Assembly (NCBI GenBank): GCA_029379385.1
Contig: CM055605.1
Location: forward strand, 13,179,001-13,243,000
Direction: 5' to 3'
From: Quillaja saponaria
Taxonomy: Eukaryota; Streptophyta; Magnoliopsida; Fabales; Quillajaceae
DNA: 64,000 bases
The position numbers and the translations under genes were made by a program. Each line of letters starts with the position of its first letter. Positions within the stretch are counted from its first letter, which is position 1. The notes under the pieces were generated by a model. The model made no database searches. It was not told where the DNA came from and worked only from the letters and a program-made list of their open reading frames with translations. Shown here in pieces: positions 11,601 to 22,897 of this stretch.

Positions 11601-14600
11601 ATCCTATTTACATATACATGGAGAATAAAGTAAAAATCCTGTGCTTCATTATAGTCTTGGCTGGATTTCTCCTCTTCTAGAAAACCAAACATGAAGCTTA
11701 GATGGTTGAGTCTGATCCCTCAAGAGGTGCTCGCTGCTTTCACCATCCCTGATGATTGGTTTTTGGGATTATCTTCACTTTTCCCATGTTAAAATTATGC
11801 TTTGACACTGGTTTTTGTCTTATTTCATTAAAAAGTTATAAAAAGTTAAAATTATGTTAAAATTATGCTTTGACCTGTTAAATTATGCTTTTAACAGGTC
11901 TTATATCTTTAATGTGAACCCATGGGTCTTTCTTTACATCAAGAATAAGTTATAATAAGTTATGTCTGTTCTCATAGGAGTAACTGCATTTTTTTCCCTT
12001 TTATGTCCTTTAGCTTGCAGAGAAGGAATTGCAGAAAATCAATGCTTCCAAAGCTCCGCGTGAGAAACTTCTTAGTATTACAAATTGCTGCAGGGTCATT
12101 AACAATTTGCTGCTCAATGCATCAATGTCTGAAAATCATGTGCTTGCTGGAGCTGATGACTTTCTTCCTGTGATGATATATGTCACGATCAAGGCAAGCT
12201 CTTCTTGGTAAATAAACCATTCATCTGGTCATCTTATAAATGAATTGTGAGTTATGTTGCTGATGCTATGTTTTTCTATTCATCATTAGTTAATCATGAT
12301 TGCAAAATATTATTTATAAGGGTAGGAAACTGAGAGCATGTTTAGAACATATTTTAGCTCTACTCCAGAAGATCTATTCTCTGAACTGATAGGTCTTAGA
12401 TGAGCCCAAAGGTTGTCGGGTTGGCTTCACTAAGTTCCTAGAGAATCAAACTCAAGCTCAATTAAAAAATGAGCTGACATCCAGCTAAAATCAGTTTGTG
12501 AAGATTTTACTGCTCTTTAATGTGAACCTGCCATCATGTTCCATGAAGTGATAATATACTTGAGGAAGGTTAGTTATGACTTGGAGAAGAGTAGTTAAGG
12601 CTGATGGGAGTGGCACTTTAAAGGCCCATATTTGTTGAGATGTACAACAAGTGATCATGACTTTTCTTTTCGGGAAGGGGAGGGGAGGGTGGCTTGTCCT
12701 CTCATCTTTTGTATCTTGTCCGATACTATACAGGAGCAATTGTAGGGTTCAAAACTGTTCTCTTTAGTCTTGTTCTTTCATAATTGGTTCCATGTTTTCT
12801 ATGGCTACAAGATAAGTGTAAAGCACCTTGAGGAGTTTGATATATTGAAGCTCAAAGCTCAGAGTTTTGTGAGTCAGCTTCAAGCCAAGTGCTACCTGAA
12901 GAAAGATATCAAAGCTGCTACTTAGAAGTTTGCTTGGCTTGTATTAAGCACAGAAAACTCATCATTAAAAGAGGAACAGTCAAATCAAAACAGAACAAGC
13001 TCTGGATTAAACTTTCACAAAGATTTTCCAGATAACTTGCTTGAATTAGGAAACATAAAAGTTTGCTTTCTGATTTATTTTTGGTTCTCAAAAACAAAAT
13101 GAAAACCTCTAAAAGTAATTCTGGAAAATTTTATACTATCTCTAAAAAACAAGGACACTTGATATTCTTCATGTTCATTAGAAAGCATGCACATGTCCTG
13201 TTGAGAGATTTGTTTATTGTTAGAGTGTAAATAGGGTTTCCTTAATTAGTGTTTCAGTTTCCTTATTCTTAGCATTAATTAGGTTGTACTGTACAATTGA
13301 CTTTTCTTGTGTACACTCTCTCTCCTATTATAAATACAATATCAAGGTTTGAGGATTACTCACTCAATTTATCAACATAATTGGGGTTTCTCTCTTTCTA
13401 GCATTCACATGGTATTAGGAGCCAGGAAGAGAAAACCCTAGCTTATTTTTCAGCTATTTTCCAGTTGTCTCTTTCTAACTGTGCATCTTTTTCCAGAAAA
13501 TCCCACTGTGCCTCCTTCCGACAGTGCTCCTTTTATTTCTCCGGAAAATCCTGCTGTGCCTCTTTCCAAATGAGGATACTGTTCACGATACTGTTCTCTC
13601 TTTCTAGCATTCACATTTATGATCCTAGAAGATCACATCCTAACTCAAGCAAGAACCAAAAGGAATTTTTCATTCATTTGACGCCATGTGATACTTAGAC
13701 AGTGACTCTCATGCTTATTATTTATGAAAGCTAGAGATGAATTGAGAAAATTCTTGTAACAAATAAGAGTAAATGAGAACAATTCACAATAAACTAATGA
13801 AGAATTGATACAAGCTTCCAGTGGGTAATGAGGGATTGGATATCTAATTTGCTACAGAATGTTGTCTTCACCAAGTGCAATCTCATAGTTTGTTTGGTAG
13901 GTGTTACATGAAGTCAGCAATAACTTGCTTTACTTGTAACAAGACACAAATTTTTTCTTTGTTTTCTTTTGGCAAGAAAGAGATAGAAGTTGGAGCAACA
14001 GAACTTTTGTTTTATGTTTTACAGATGGGAGAAGAGAAAGAAAGAGGTTCCTATAGTGAGCTTTTCCATATACTAAAATGGTGATACTGGGCATATTACT
14101 TACATTTGTTATCTGACTGACTGACTCCTTTATCCTTTACTTTGTTCTCGAGCTTGATCTTTTTTCTTTTTCTACTTTAGCATGAAATATCGTTTATAAG
14201 CTTTTGGTGGCTGTTACTTTTGATGTTCTAATTATGATACGAATTAAGGTTTTTGATGTTTCACTTTCAGGCCAATCCTCCACAATTGCACTCAAACCTC
14301 AGATTCATCCAGCTGTACCGGAGGCAGGCAAAACTCATATCTGAAGCTGCTTATTATTTCACAAATCTTGTCTCAGCAAAAACATTCATAGTTGATTTAA
14401 ATGCCAAATCTCTTTCAATGGATGAAATCAAATTTGATGAGAGCATGGAAGCAGCAAAATTGATTAGTAAAGTAGCAACATATGAATCATCCTCCAGATT
14501 GGATGATATCCTGCAAGCCCAGAGAGATCCTAGTCCTTCAACAAGGGTGAAATATAAAGAATGTTTCAGTGGTAAGTTTAATATAACATTATACTCATTT

Positions 14601-15011
14601 ACAACTATTTCAGAAAGATACTAGTACAGTTTTTCCCCTTCCTCCTCCCTCTTGTATGTGTCGTATACTATCCCATTCATTAAGCTACATGTGCAGTCCA
14701 TTTATATTATTGTGTTGCTAGCGTTATCCCAAAAAGCATAACAAACACCTTAACTAGCAAAGTATCCGATTCTATCAGGTAAATCAGATTATCCTTATTT
14801 GGAAGCGAAGGCTGGGGAGCTGACTGTCAGAGATGTTGATAGATTGTTGAGTCTGTACAAGGATGTGGTTTCTAAATACACAAACCTGTGCAAAGCTGTT
14901 AGTCACCTTCCGCTGTCCCAAAGAGAACCCCTTCTTCCTCATTTGCAAGGAAACTTGTGTACAACCCAGCCTGAAGGAACCAACAGAGATACAGAACAGA
15001 ACCACCAGTGA
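8618..15011 (+). CDS. VPS9A: VPS9A, guanine nucleotide exchange factor for Rab5-type GTPases
   Basis: Coding exons: 8618-8715, 10407-10554, 11007-11177, 12014-12193, 14271-14571, 14779-15011; 1131 bp, 376 aa, all frames join cleanly. In Arabidopsis VPS9a activates the Rab5 GTPases ARA6, ARA7 and RHA1 on endosomes and is needed for vacuolar transport. The N-terminal helical part starts MEAPSSSQSLTFYDFLDRMR; then come PLWMGATEEEIDRAMEGLEK and KYVMTRLFSRTF. The VPS9 catalytic core holds GADDFLPVMIYVTIKANPPQ (Asp at 187-188) and SEAAYYFTNL (Tyr at 227-228), the residues that contact the GTPase. The C-terminal tail, GELTVRDVDRLLSLYKDVV, is the plant-specific end. The fourth intron starts GC instead of GT. 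The ATG chosen is the first in frame and gives the family start; length is a little under the Arabidopsis protein, which has a longer linker after the VPS9 domain. Confidence 0.96.
8716..10406 (+). other. VPS9A intron 1
   Basis: A 1.7-kb GT-AG intron (GTGAAT ... TTTCTCAG). It holds AT-rich sequence, a CT-rich stretch near 9665-9715 and short A-runs, but no recognisable gene or transposon. Confidence 0.8.
12194..14270 (+). other. VPS9A intron 4, a GC-AG intron
   Basis: Exon 4 ends ...ACGATCAAG and the intron begins GCAAGC; the next exon begins GCCAATCCT after TTTCAG. The nearest GT (12208) would add 14 bases and shift the frame, so the GC donor is needed to keep the conserved IYVTIKANPPQLHSN. 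At 2.1 kb it is the largest intron of the gene, and a Copia-type LTR fragment lies within it (13218-13700). Confidence 0.88.
13218..13700 (+). mobile_element. Copia-type LTR, primer-binding site and leader inside VPS9A intron 4
   Basis: The LTR runs from TGTTAGAGTGTAAATAGGG (13218) to ...GCATTCACA (13409), 192 bp, with a TATTATAAATA promoter box near 13327. The primer-binding site follows at 13410 (TGGTATTAGGAGCCA). The leader repeats a CCAGAAAATCC / CCGGAAAATCC module that is also in the TRIM at 6221-7267, so the two belong to related elements. No second LTR and no gag or pol follow; this is a 5' fragment, in the same direction as VPS9A. Confidence 0.7.
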
Positions 15012-15535
15012 AAAGGTATCTATTTTTTCCAGTTAAATTCCCTTGCTGTAACTTTAATTCTTTTTCCACTACTTGTTATTTACAAAAATAAAGCTGGATA
15101 GAACAATCTTTTAAGCTGAAAACATTAAATTCTATTAAACTACCAAAAGTTGGGTAAATGATGTTAGATGAGGCATGTGGAATTTTATTTTTTTTTGTTT
15201 TCACTTGACATGCGGAAACAAAATTGATGAAAGAGCTAAGCTCTCAGTCTCAAAAATGGGATCCTTTTGCACCCTCTGAGTATGCCTACAATACAATATT
15301 GTCGACTCAAGGCAAGAACTATACAAAAAAGGGGAAAAAAGAAAGAAAAAAACTAAGCATTCAACATACACCAATAGATACAGTCATGTTACAGGATACT
15401 GAAGGACAATCAGTTGCACCAACCTCACCCCTGCAGGATGTACTTGGCATACTAAGCTTATCAACTTCCTTACTAGGCACGGGCACTTAATAGCTTCCTT
15501 GCTGTAGGAGTTCACACATCTCATGCAGACAAATT
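15012..15535 (+). other. VPS9A 3' flank or UTR with an unassigned 88-codon open frame
   Basis: An open frame at 15224-15490 starts KELSSQSQKWDPFAPSEYAY and has ordinary amino-acid composition at first, then a lysine-rich stretch. It could be UTR, an alternative last exon, or a scrap of another gene. I do not recognise it. Confidence 0.35.
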
Positions 15536-15537
15536 TT

Positions 15538-15679
15538 GAAGGAATAATGTTAGAATTGTGTATGCCGGCACATCTAGTATGTTGCGAAACACCACAATCT
15601 CACCATTGTCATCCTTAGTCCCACAAGGACAATACACTTTCCAGGTCTTTGTACCCCACTCCATCCAGAACCGTCCCAC
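15538..15679 (-). pseudogene. Possible PHD-finger gene fragment
   Basis: Minus-strand frame reading WGTKTWKVYCPCGTKDDNGE and then LDVPAYT, ending at a TGA near 15526. CxCGxxDDxGE is the first half of a C4HC3 PHD zinc finger; the positions expected to be the next Cys pair and His are Arg/Ile and Tyr. The frame stops abruptly at the start of the LTR at 15681, which suggests the LTR insertion cut it. A real PHD origin is plausible but not certain. Confidence 0.35.
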
Positions 15680-15680
15680 T

Positions 15681-17760
15681 TGTAACATTCTGGTAGCTGC
15701 ATGCTAGGGAGATTACATAGGTCTGCATTGCTGGTGTTTTGTGGCATTTCAAGTTAGTGTTTTGGTTTTGTCTTGAAGCTTAATGTGTATTGAGTGTGTG
15801 TTGTGTTGTTGCATGATTGTTCATTGCTGGTTTGCATGCAGATTGGACCTGTAGTTGCTTAATTGTTCATATCTAGAGATATATTGTCTAAATGGAACAT
15901 GGCTAGATGCATTTGAAACTAGAATCATGTACCTTTAAAATGACGTATTGTTTGTAATATTTGAATTTGTGAATCAGTCCAGATAATTTTTCAAATTAAG
16001 GCTAAAATCAAGAAAACGTAGGATCCTTCCAGATTGACCTTTCAGTGGTCTAATTAGCATAGCTTGAATTAGAAAAATGAAAACAACAATCCATTTGTTG
16101 GATAAATTTGTAGACACATGTATCTTTCTATACATGTATCATATGTGCTAAATGGTTGTGTAAATCAATATATTTAATTCATTAAAGTGGAAGGGAAATC
16201 TGTGTGCTTTGCGTAAATGTCATGGAATACAAATTGTTGTTCAATTGACTATGTACTACCTTAGTTACAATTTACCTATTGGATTGAAATGATAGAAGAG
16301 CATGAAGATAGCTTTGCATGAAAACTTAAGAGAAACATAGCCCTAGTGGCAAGTTGCCCTATGATTAGCAACTAGGTAGTTGTGTGACAGCTAGGTGTCA
16401 ATTCAGCATGCTTTGTGGCTGCTGCTTAGCCACTTAAGCAATTGGGTGGCAAATTTAGGAATGAAGTAACATGCATTTGCTTTAACCTGTATTCTCATGG
16501 CCGGAAAACATGCTCTCCCATTCTCTTCTCCTCCATTTTTTAGTGTGAGAAATTAGAGAGAAGGCACAGCTTTGTTGCTGTCTGATGTGGGTTTGGGAAA
16601 TTGGTGGAATTGAGTGACCTAAAGCGGTTATCTTGGGTGGATTACTGAAGAGTACTTGTAGCTTTAGGTCTTGGGAACATTTCTGGAGAATTTAATAGGC
16701 TAGAAACAAGTTGAGGAAAAACTGGAGCTATTGGACAGCTCCTGGGTTCTGCCGGACAGCATATATGCTTAATTAGTCCAGGTTGCTTGGAGTTCTGGGC
16801 TAAATTAGCCTAAGAGTCTGGAAAAGAGAGTTGTTCTTGACATCTTGAGGAACAATTCTGGAGCTGTACAAGATATGGTTTCAGGTTATGTAAATCTGGA
16901 GCTATAGGAAGTTACTGTTGGGTTCTGCTGGGTTGCATGTGTACTCTAGTCAGACCATATGAGTTTTCATGGGTTTCTGGTCTGAATCAGCCAAGAGTGT
17001 CTAAATATGAATTGTTCCTAACACATTAAGGGACAATTCTGGAGTTTCTTGGGGTTTGGTTGTATGTATAATGTAATCTGGATGTCTTGAAAGTTAGTGC
17101 TGAAATTATGGGCGAAACATGCTCTGTTTTGTACCAATTTTGTGTAACTTGGTTTTAGAGGTCTTAGAGGCCAAACCAAGAGTTGAGACTTGAAGAAGTG
17201 TAGAGGAGACCTTAGGGAAGCTATTTGTGCTTTGGTTGTAATTGTTTGAAGGGCTTGAGTGGTATTTATGCATACAGGCAGAGGCAAAACTCTGTTTTTT
17301 CTACTCTGCCCTGTTTGTGTGTTGTGTGTGTTTAAGATGGTTCAAGATATAATCTGGGGATGGTTGCTGAATAAGAAATGTAGTTAACTTTCTGGAGATG
17401 ATATATGTACTTGGTCTTGTTGTGTTTGGTTAAGTGTGTGAGATGGAACTAGAGTTGGGGCAGGCAGACTCTTACCCTGATTACTGTTTATGAACTGCTT
17501 GTATATCTTTATATAATTGTTTATGCTGAGTTGTGTGTTGAATGTTTATGCATGAAATGGTGACTTGTTTATGTGTATAATTGCTGGGAATATGTAACTA
17601 GCATACTTTCTATAACAAAAGGCATGTTAAATGTTAACTTGTCCTAAACCTATGTATGACTACATGATGTTTAATTGTTGAAAAGATATGAATATGCATT
17701 CATATTCACATGTTGCATTGCATACCTGCCTACTAAGATTGATGAATCTCATTCTTGCAT
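15681..17760 (+). mobile_element. Long LTR, family 3 right copy
   Basis: Starts TGTAACATTCTGGTAGCTGC and matches the minus-strand segment ending at 7903 over about 2 kb (see that entry). The sequence is TG-rich and non-coding, as LTR U3 regions often are. The 3' end is not defined: similarity fades after about 17600, and the sequence stays repeat-like to about 18050. The two copies face away from VPS9A, with their 5' ends nearest the gene. Confidence 0.65.
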
Positions 17761-18561
17761 GTCTTAATGATTTCCAGAGGGTTGAGTACTTCATTGGCAG
17801 CAAGGAGGAGTTTTGTGTAAACAAGGCTTAGCGAAGAGTTTTCTTTAGTTTAGTAAAGAGGGGAAACTTGTAGCCGAATGCAATGTTGTTTCTGTTTTGT
17901 ATATGAAGCATAGGCATGGCTGAATAATGGGCTATGCGAAATGCAAGAACGATAATTGTAGAGTCTTTGTACTCTAATGAGCAAGTAAAGTCGTATACTT
18001 AATGAATAATGAAAGCAAGTTTGTGGTTATGTTTGTTTTTTATTTTAGCTAGGATGACTCGTAAGAAATGGCGAGGATATCAAATGGTTAAGTAAATGGT
18101 AATGTATTGAAACTACAAGAGGAAAATCTCTATGGTTAACTAAATAAAGAACTAGTAAAGGAACTTACCAAGAAAGTAGAAATGGTATGATAATCCAATT
18201 ATGAATAACTATGATAAGAGGTTTCTAATAATTGTTAGAATAGGAGGAAATAAGTTTAATAATGGGTAAGGTAATGAACTAAACAACCAACTAGTTCTAC
18301 AAGCAAGTATAAAATAAGTTTGCTAAGTAAGATTAGGAAAGGAAACTAAGGAAGTAGCCTCCTGAGGGCATTAACCTATAAGGTTTTGCATAAGACATGA
18401 TGAAGGGTGGAAGGATAATATGTTCTAAAGGTGACTTAGATCAGAAATAATGAGAAGAATGTCTACTGTAAAGGTGAAAAACTTTGTTCAGTTAGTCAAC
18501 AAATGCAAGATAATTGAGAGAGACTTTTCTAGAAGTAGAAGTTGAAAGGAAGAGGTATGAG
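17761..18561. other. Non-coding, repeat-like
   Basis: A-rich and purine-rich sequence with no open frame of note and no known element end; possibly the internal part of the family-3 retrotransposon (the stretch GATGACTCGTAAGAAATGG near 18053 could be a decayed leader or gag start). Confidence 0.3.
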
Positions 18562-18697
18562 CAGGGGCAAATCTAAGCGCAAGCGAGTGGGGTCAGTTGA
18601 CCTCACTGGCTTTTAAAAATAACACATAGGCCATAAGAAATGGCAATGGTTGGTGCATTAGGTTTAGCATTGGCTCAAGCCAACCAGGCTGCCCCTG
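18562..18697. mobile_element. Small hAT-like MITE candidate
   Basis: Starts CAGGGGCAAATC and ends GGCTGCCCCTG: 8-bp terminal inverted repeats CAGGGGCA, the kind found at the ends of plant hAT elements. It is 136 bp with no coding. The 8-bp flanks do not match, so a target duplication is not supported. Confidence 0.4.
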
Positions 18698-20670
18698 TTT
18701 GTTTTCTTTTTCTTATTTACTATTAATCTACATCTCCCTCCCCCCTCTCTCGAATTCCTTTCCATGAAGAATTGTACCCTTCTTTCCTTATCTTTCACTC
18801 CAACAAAGAACTTCAAAATAGAGGCAAGTGAAGCCTTTCACAAGTAAGCTCACTTACTTAGAGCCGCAATAAAAATTTCCTCCCATAGATTTTTATTTTA
18901 GTTTTGTCCCATTAGTAAATTTTTTAAGATAAAAGTCTAATTCACAAATATTATTTAAATTGTACTCTCTAAATTTTAGAATGACACTTAACTCTTTAAA
19001 ATTGACTAAAAATCTAACAATTTAGTAACAAAAAACATATCCAATTATTCAATTTTTTTTTATTTTTTTATTTTTTTATTTTTTTATAATTGAACCCATG
19101 ACACTTGATAAAAAAAATTTCCATAATTATATTATTAATATGATTCTTCTTTACTACAAAACTTTTGAAGGTTCTAGTTATAAACTAATTCCATATGATG
19201 GAATCTCTCCCTTACCTAGGGGGTTTATAAGAAGAGAGAGAGTTACCTCACATTATATAGCTTATAAGCGCAACAAACTTTCCTAAAAAAATTGTCTTTA
19301 GAAGTTATCAATTTCATTAGTTTGACATCTCCTTTCTCTCATCCTCTTATTAAAAATTATTAGTGAAATTTGATTCATCATGATTAGAATTGCAAGGTTG
19401 CTTACTATTTTCGTGAAACAAGTTTTTGTACATATGATTTAGTAAATTTTATTTTGTAAAACAAAATTATTTAAAAAAAATTTGTGGGCGGGTGTGTAAA
19501 ATATATATTTAATTAATTTATTATTTATAAAACTAACAGTTTTCTAAACCGCCACTAGGTACGAGGCTATTAAGACTTCTAGGGAGTTTGAGGGAAGCAA
19601 AACAACAACAAATTTTGACCATATAGACTTCTCAAATTCATGTGAACTTAATGAAAATAAGTTAGATGAAGAATTTCACCTTCGCCTAGGTCTTTAGGAA
19701 ATGCGTTTCCTTTGGACTGTTTTGTTGAGTCTGAAAATTCCACCAAGGGATTGAGTTTTTCTCCTCTATGCTTTGCCTCCAATGGCTTCTAAGAACTCAC
19801 AACTTCACGATATAACCGAACCAAGCAAAATGATGCTCACACAAAGCTTCAAATGCAAAGGTGTCTTACTTGTGTGTGATACCTGAACTTCCCAAGTGTG
19901 AAGCCTCTAAGGATGATCCACCTAAGATCACACAAGCAATTCTCAAGATGTTTATGAGATAAGAAATTAATTTTTATGTATTAGGTAAAAACCCAAGACC
20001 GGCCATGTGCATGTGTATAAGAGGAAACAAAAATGAAGAATTGAGAGGGAATGGAATTCCTTAGTTACGGCAGGCCAAGGAGGGGAAGATCACTTAAAAA
20101 AAGCTCCTCCCAACTTGCTCATTAGGTTTCTCTAATTTGGAAGATCCAGACAAGGCTCTTGCATTCTAGAGAATATTCCTTGATAAATATGCTTGTTTTA
20201 AATAGACTTTTTATCCAAACAAATCCTTTATACATTACGAAATATTACTTGAAAATTAATCAAATTTCATTTAAATAATATTGTCACATAAAATTAAATT
20301 AGCTTACCATAATTAATTTATTATAGTATTTGAATTTGTTTTATTTAAATAGACACGTTCTATTTAAATATCAATGATTCTCTTCTCATATTTTATTCTA
20401 ATATTCCAAGTACTAATTGTAATGAATTAATACACAATTTACTTATCATAAATCAAATTCATATTTAATTTTAGTATTCCAAAACCTTTCCAATTGTAGT
20501 AAATCACTTCATCATCCTATACTCCTAATAAAGTTTAGGGTATGGATCAAAAACCGTCAAACCATAATAACTCATTGGGTGTATCAATGATAATTCTTAC
20601 TAAGCATTAGATACCTTATCTAATCTCTTTTTTCCTTGACCAAGAACTTTTGAGTACATTTTGAGTCCAT
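18698..20670. other. AT-rich intergenic stretch
   Basis: No gene found. Long T and A runs around 19055-19085 and low-complexity AT at 19460-19540. The only open frame (19098-19286) has no known motif. Confidence 0.5.
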
Positions 20671-20725
20671 CGTCTGCATCACTCACAAATGCTTCCTCAT
20701 CGTCTGCATCACTCACAAATGCTTT
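20668..20725 (+). repeat. 30-bp tandem duplication
   Basis: CGTCTGCATCACTCACAAAT followed by GCTTCCTCAT at 20671-20700 is repeated directly at 20701-20725 (CGTCTGCATCACTCACAAAT, GCTTTC). Two units only; no coding context. Confidence 0.85.
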
Positions 20726-21056
20726 CATCATTTTATGTAATTTGTTAAATTAGTTTAGGAGTTTTGGCTTAACTTTGAGGAGCCTTAAAATTGAAGTATG
20801 AATTCAATCCATGTGTCTCTGGCCTCCGTTGAATAAATCATTATCTCCAAGGCTCCAAGATTTTACTTTAAAAAATGCATTTTTTGTCTGTTCGGTCAAT
20901 TAAAAAAAAAAAAAAAAAAACTTATATGACCATTGCATTCAATTTATATAAAAGAAATTATAATATTTATTTTTTGTAAATAAAAATGATTCTTCTGTCA
21001 CATTTGTAAAAAGATTAAAAAATAATAAAATAAATTGAAAAACAGGCAGCAAGCAA

Positions 21057-21086
21057 TTTAGAAGCAACCCCGGGGTTGCTTCTAAA
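21057..21086. repeat. Perfect 30-bp palindrome
   Basis: TTTAGAAGCAACCCC is followed at once by its exact reverse complement GGGGTTGCTTCTAAA, with no loop. GCAGCAA (near 21047) and TTGCTGC (near 21099) form a second, outer inverted pair. It could be the tip of a fold-back MITE or two juxtaposed transposon ends. The flanks are AT-rich, so this GC-rich core stands out. Confidence 0.9.
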
Positions 21087-21289
21087 ACGCAAGCCGCGTT
21101 GCTGCTTACTTTCAATTTTATGTTTTTGTGGCACAAACCGTTGGTTTGGCTTCTGGTGATTGAACAAAAACATTTTCTTGTAACAAAATCTTGTGAGGCC
21201 CTTAATTCGCATCAATATACTACCCATTCAAAACAACCTTGTCCTCAAGGTTGATAGACGAAACAACTCTGCAGATACAGATTCTGAGT

Positions 21290-22110
21290 TGACTACTCCT
21301 TCAGCTCCAATGTCATGGTGGACGTCTAAAATGGCAGAAGTTGGACCATCAAGCAAGGATGTTCTTGGATGCACAATAATATCAAAGCCCACTTCACAAA
21401 CACAATGTTTTCCTTTTGGATCAACATCTCCAAAAATCTCTCCCCACCTTTAGAGTTGTATCCGTTGAACCAAAAAGAGAATACATGCTCACTTAAATGA
21501 TCTCATTTTGGAGTATGATACAATTCTTTGGATCTAGAGCGACTGCTCCTCCCATTCCAATGGCATAGTTGAATTCAGCAAAGACAGAAGTTGAAGCAAC
21601 AAAGAAGGAGGTTCCTGAGTCCATGACAACAACAAACTCCGCCTCACAAACACTATCTTTCCTTTTAAAGAGCCTTGGATCAACACCTCCAAAAACTATC
21701 TTTCCACCTTCTTTTGCTTTTGGATCCTGCCAGTTGAGCCAAATGAATACATGCTAGCTTACAAGATCTTGTTGCAGCATATTTTACCACCAAGGCATGG
21801 CATTCCCAACCAACATGGTCTGAAAACCAAGACTGAGTATTCTATCAAACTTTGCTAATACCAAATGAAGGCTTCCTTCCCCAGTGGGCTCAATGCAAAG
21901 TTGATCCTTGACAACAACATTCATATTTTCATAAGTAGTTAAGTGCTCGTCAAAGTATCCCACTCTGTAATAGATATCTCTCATAATTAAGTTTTCAAGG
22001 GCATTCAAGTTCCATTACGGCCTTACTACAAATTGTCCACAAAAATCTCTTGCACTGCCATTTTTATAAGAAAAACTTATAATAGAATTTCTAGGAGACA
22101 TGATTCCTTC
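21290..22110 (-). pseudogene. Aspartic protease (plant pepsin-like) relic with a partial duplication
   Basis: Minus strand. In order: SYKNGSARDF near 22060-22090 (N-lobe), MNVVVKDQLCIEPTGEGSLH, LAKFDRILSLGFQ and VGNAMPWW (21784-21940), then WLNWQDP, GGKIVFGGVDPRLF and MDSGTSFF. These match plant aspartic proteinases, whose second catalytic Asp is in DSGTS. There are frame stops (TAG after VGNAMPWW, TGA or TAA further on), and about 30 residues expected between the FGGVDP and DSGTS blocks are missing. A second, shorter copy of the FGGVDP-DSGTS segment follows at about 21290-21470, where it reads IFGDVDPKGK and HPRTSLLDGPTSAI, with the catalytic Asp changed. No introns are visible. Family members cleave proteins in the vacuole or outside the cell; this copy cannot be functional. 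Confidence 0.78.
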
Positions 22111-22136
22111 AGGTAAATTAATGGACACAAGATAAG

Positions 22137-22893
22137 CTATTTTAATATTAATACCCGGGTCCCATACTTTATTCCTTTCCCTTGTCCATGTCCATGAGTG
22201 AACTTCAAAGGGCTGTCTCTGTCCAATCTGGAATCAAATTGAGTAAACGAGTATGGCAATGTCCAAGAGTGAACTACAGTCCCTGTTGTCACACATAGTT
22301 GCAGCAGTAATAATGCTTTTGAATTTGGGATAATAATTGATATGCAGCCACTATCCTTTAATAATACAAGAGTAGAGCCATTGTACTCCTTTTGCCAAGC
22401 TTCGTGCATAATAGAGTGGATCACAGTAGGAAGAATAGCTTTCTCTTCCTGCATAGTAGTAGATAAGCCCTGTCTCATAGCTAGCCCCAAAACCTCATGT
22501 CTCACGATTCTACCAAGCATGGGATTTAATAATGCCCCGATACTAAAAGCAAAGTGCCTGAGGAGTGTGGGATTAATATCTTCTACTCTCCTATCTCCCA
22601 AGCTTTCAATGATATTACTAGAAAGAAATATAAGACCCTGGGCATCAACTTCAGAACCAGCAGCAGGAAAGCGCCAATGCAGACATAAAGGTCTCAATAA
22701 CAATCATAGAAACTATGTAATTCCAACCATTCATGGTTCTAGTAAGCAAGTCAGCAGAAAATTGGACAGTCGAAATACCCAATGTATGAATCGTCTCATG
22801 AAGATTTCTATCAACCAATGCACAATCAACTTGAGGAAACAGTTCCATCAATTGTGTGCCATATTTTCCCTCAGTATGGACAGTACTTAACAT
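22137..22893 (-). pseudogene. Unidentified protein-coding relic, two overlapping frames
   Basis: Minus strand. The first frame (22893 to about 22680) reads MLSTVHTEGKYGTQLMELFP, then ALVDRNLHETIHTLGISTVQ and LLTRTMNGWNYIVSMIVIE. The second frame (about 22690 to 22137) carries on with HWRFPAAGSEVDAQGLIF, NIIESLGDRRVEDINPTLLR, HFAFSIGALLNPMLGRIVRH and LPTVIHSIMHEAWQKEYNG. Residue content and length (together about 250 aa) look like real globular protein with hydrophobic helices, and a single frameshift near 22690 would join them. I do not recognise the family. It ends just upstream of the aspartic protease relic on the same strand; the two need not be related. Confidence 0.5.
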
Positions 22894-22897
22894 TGAA

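Noticed and set aside
12194..12211. GT donor at about 12208 for VPS9A exon 4
   Set aside because: It would add 14 bases and shift the conserved VPS9 frame.
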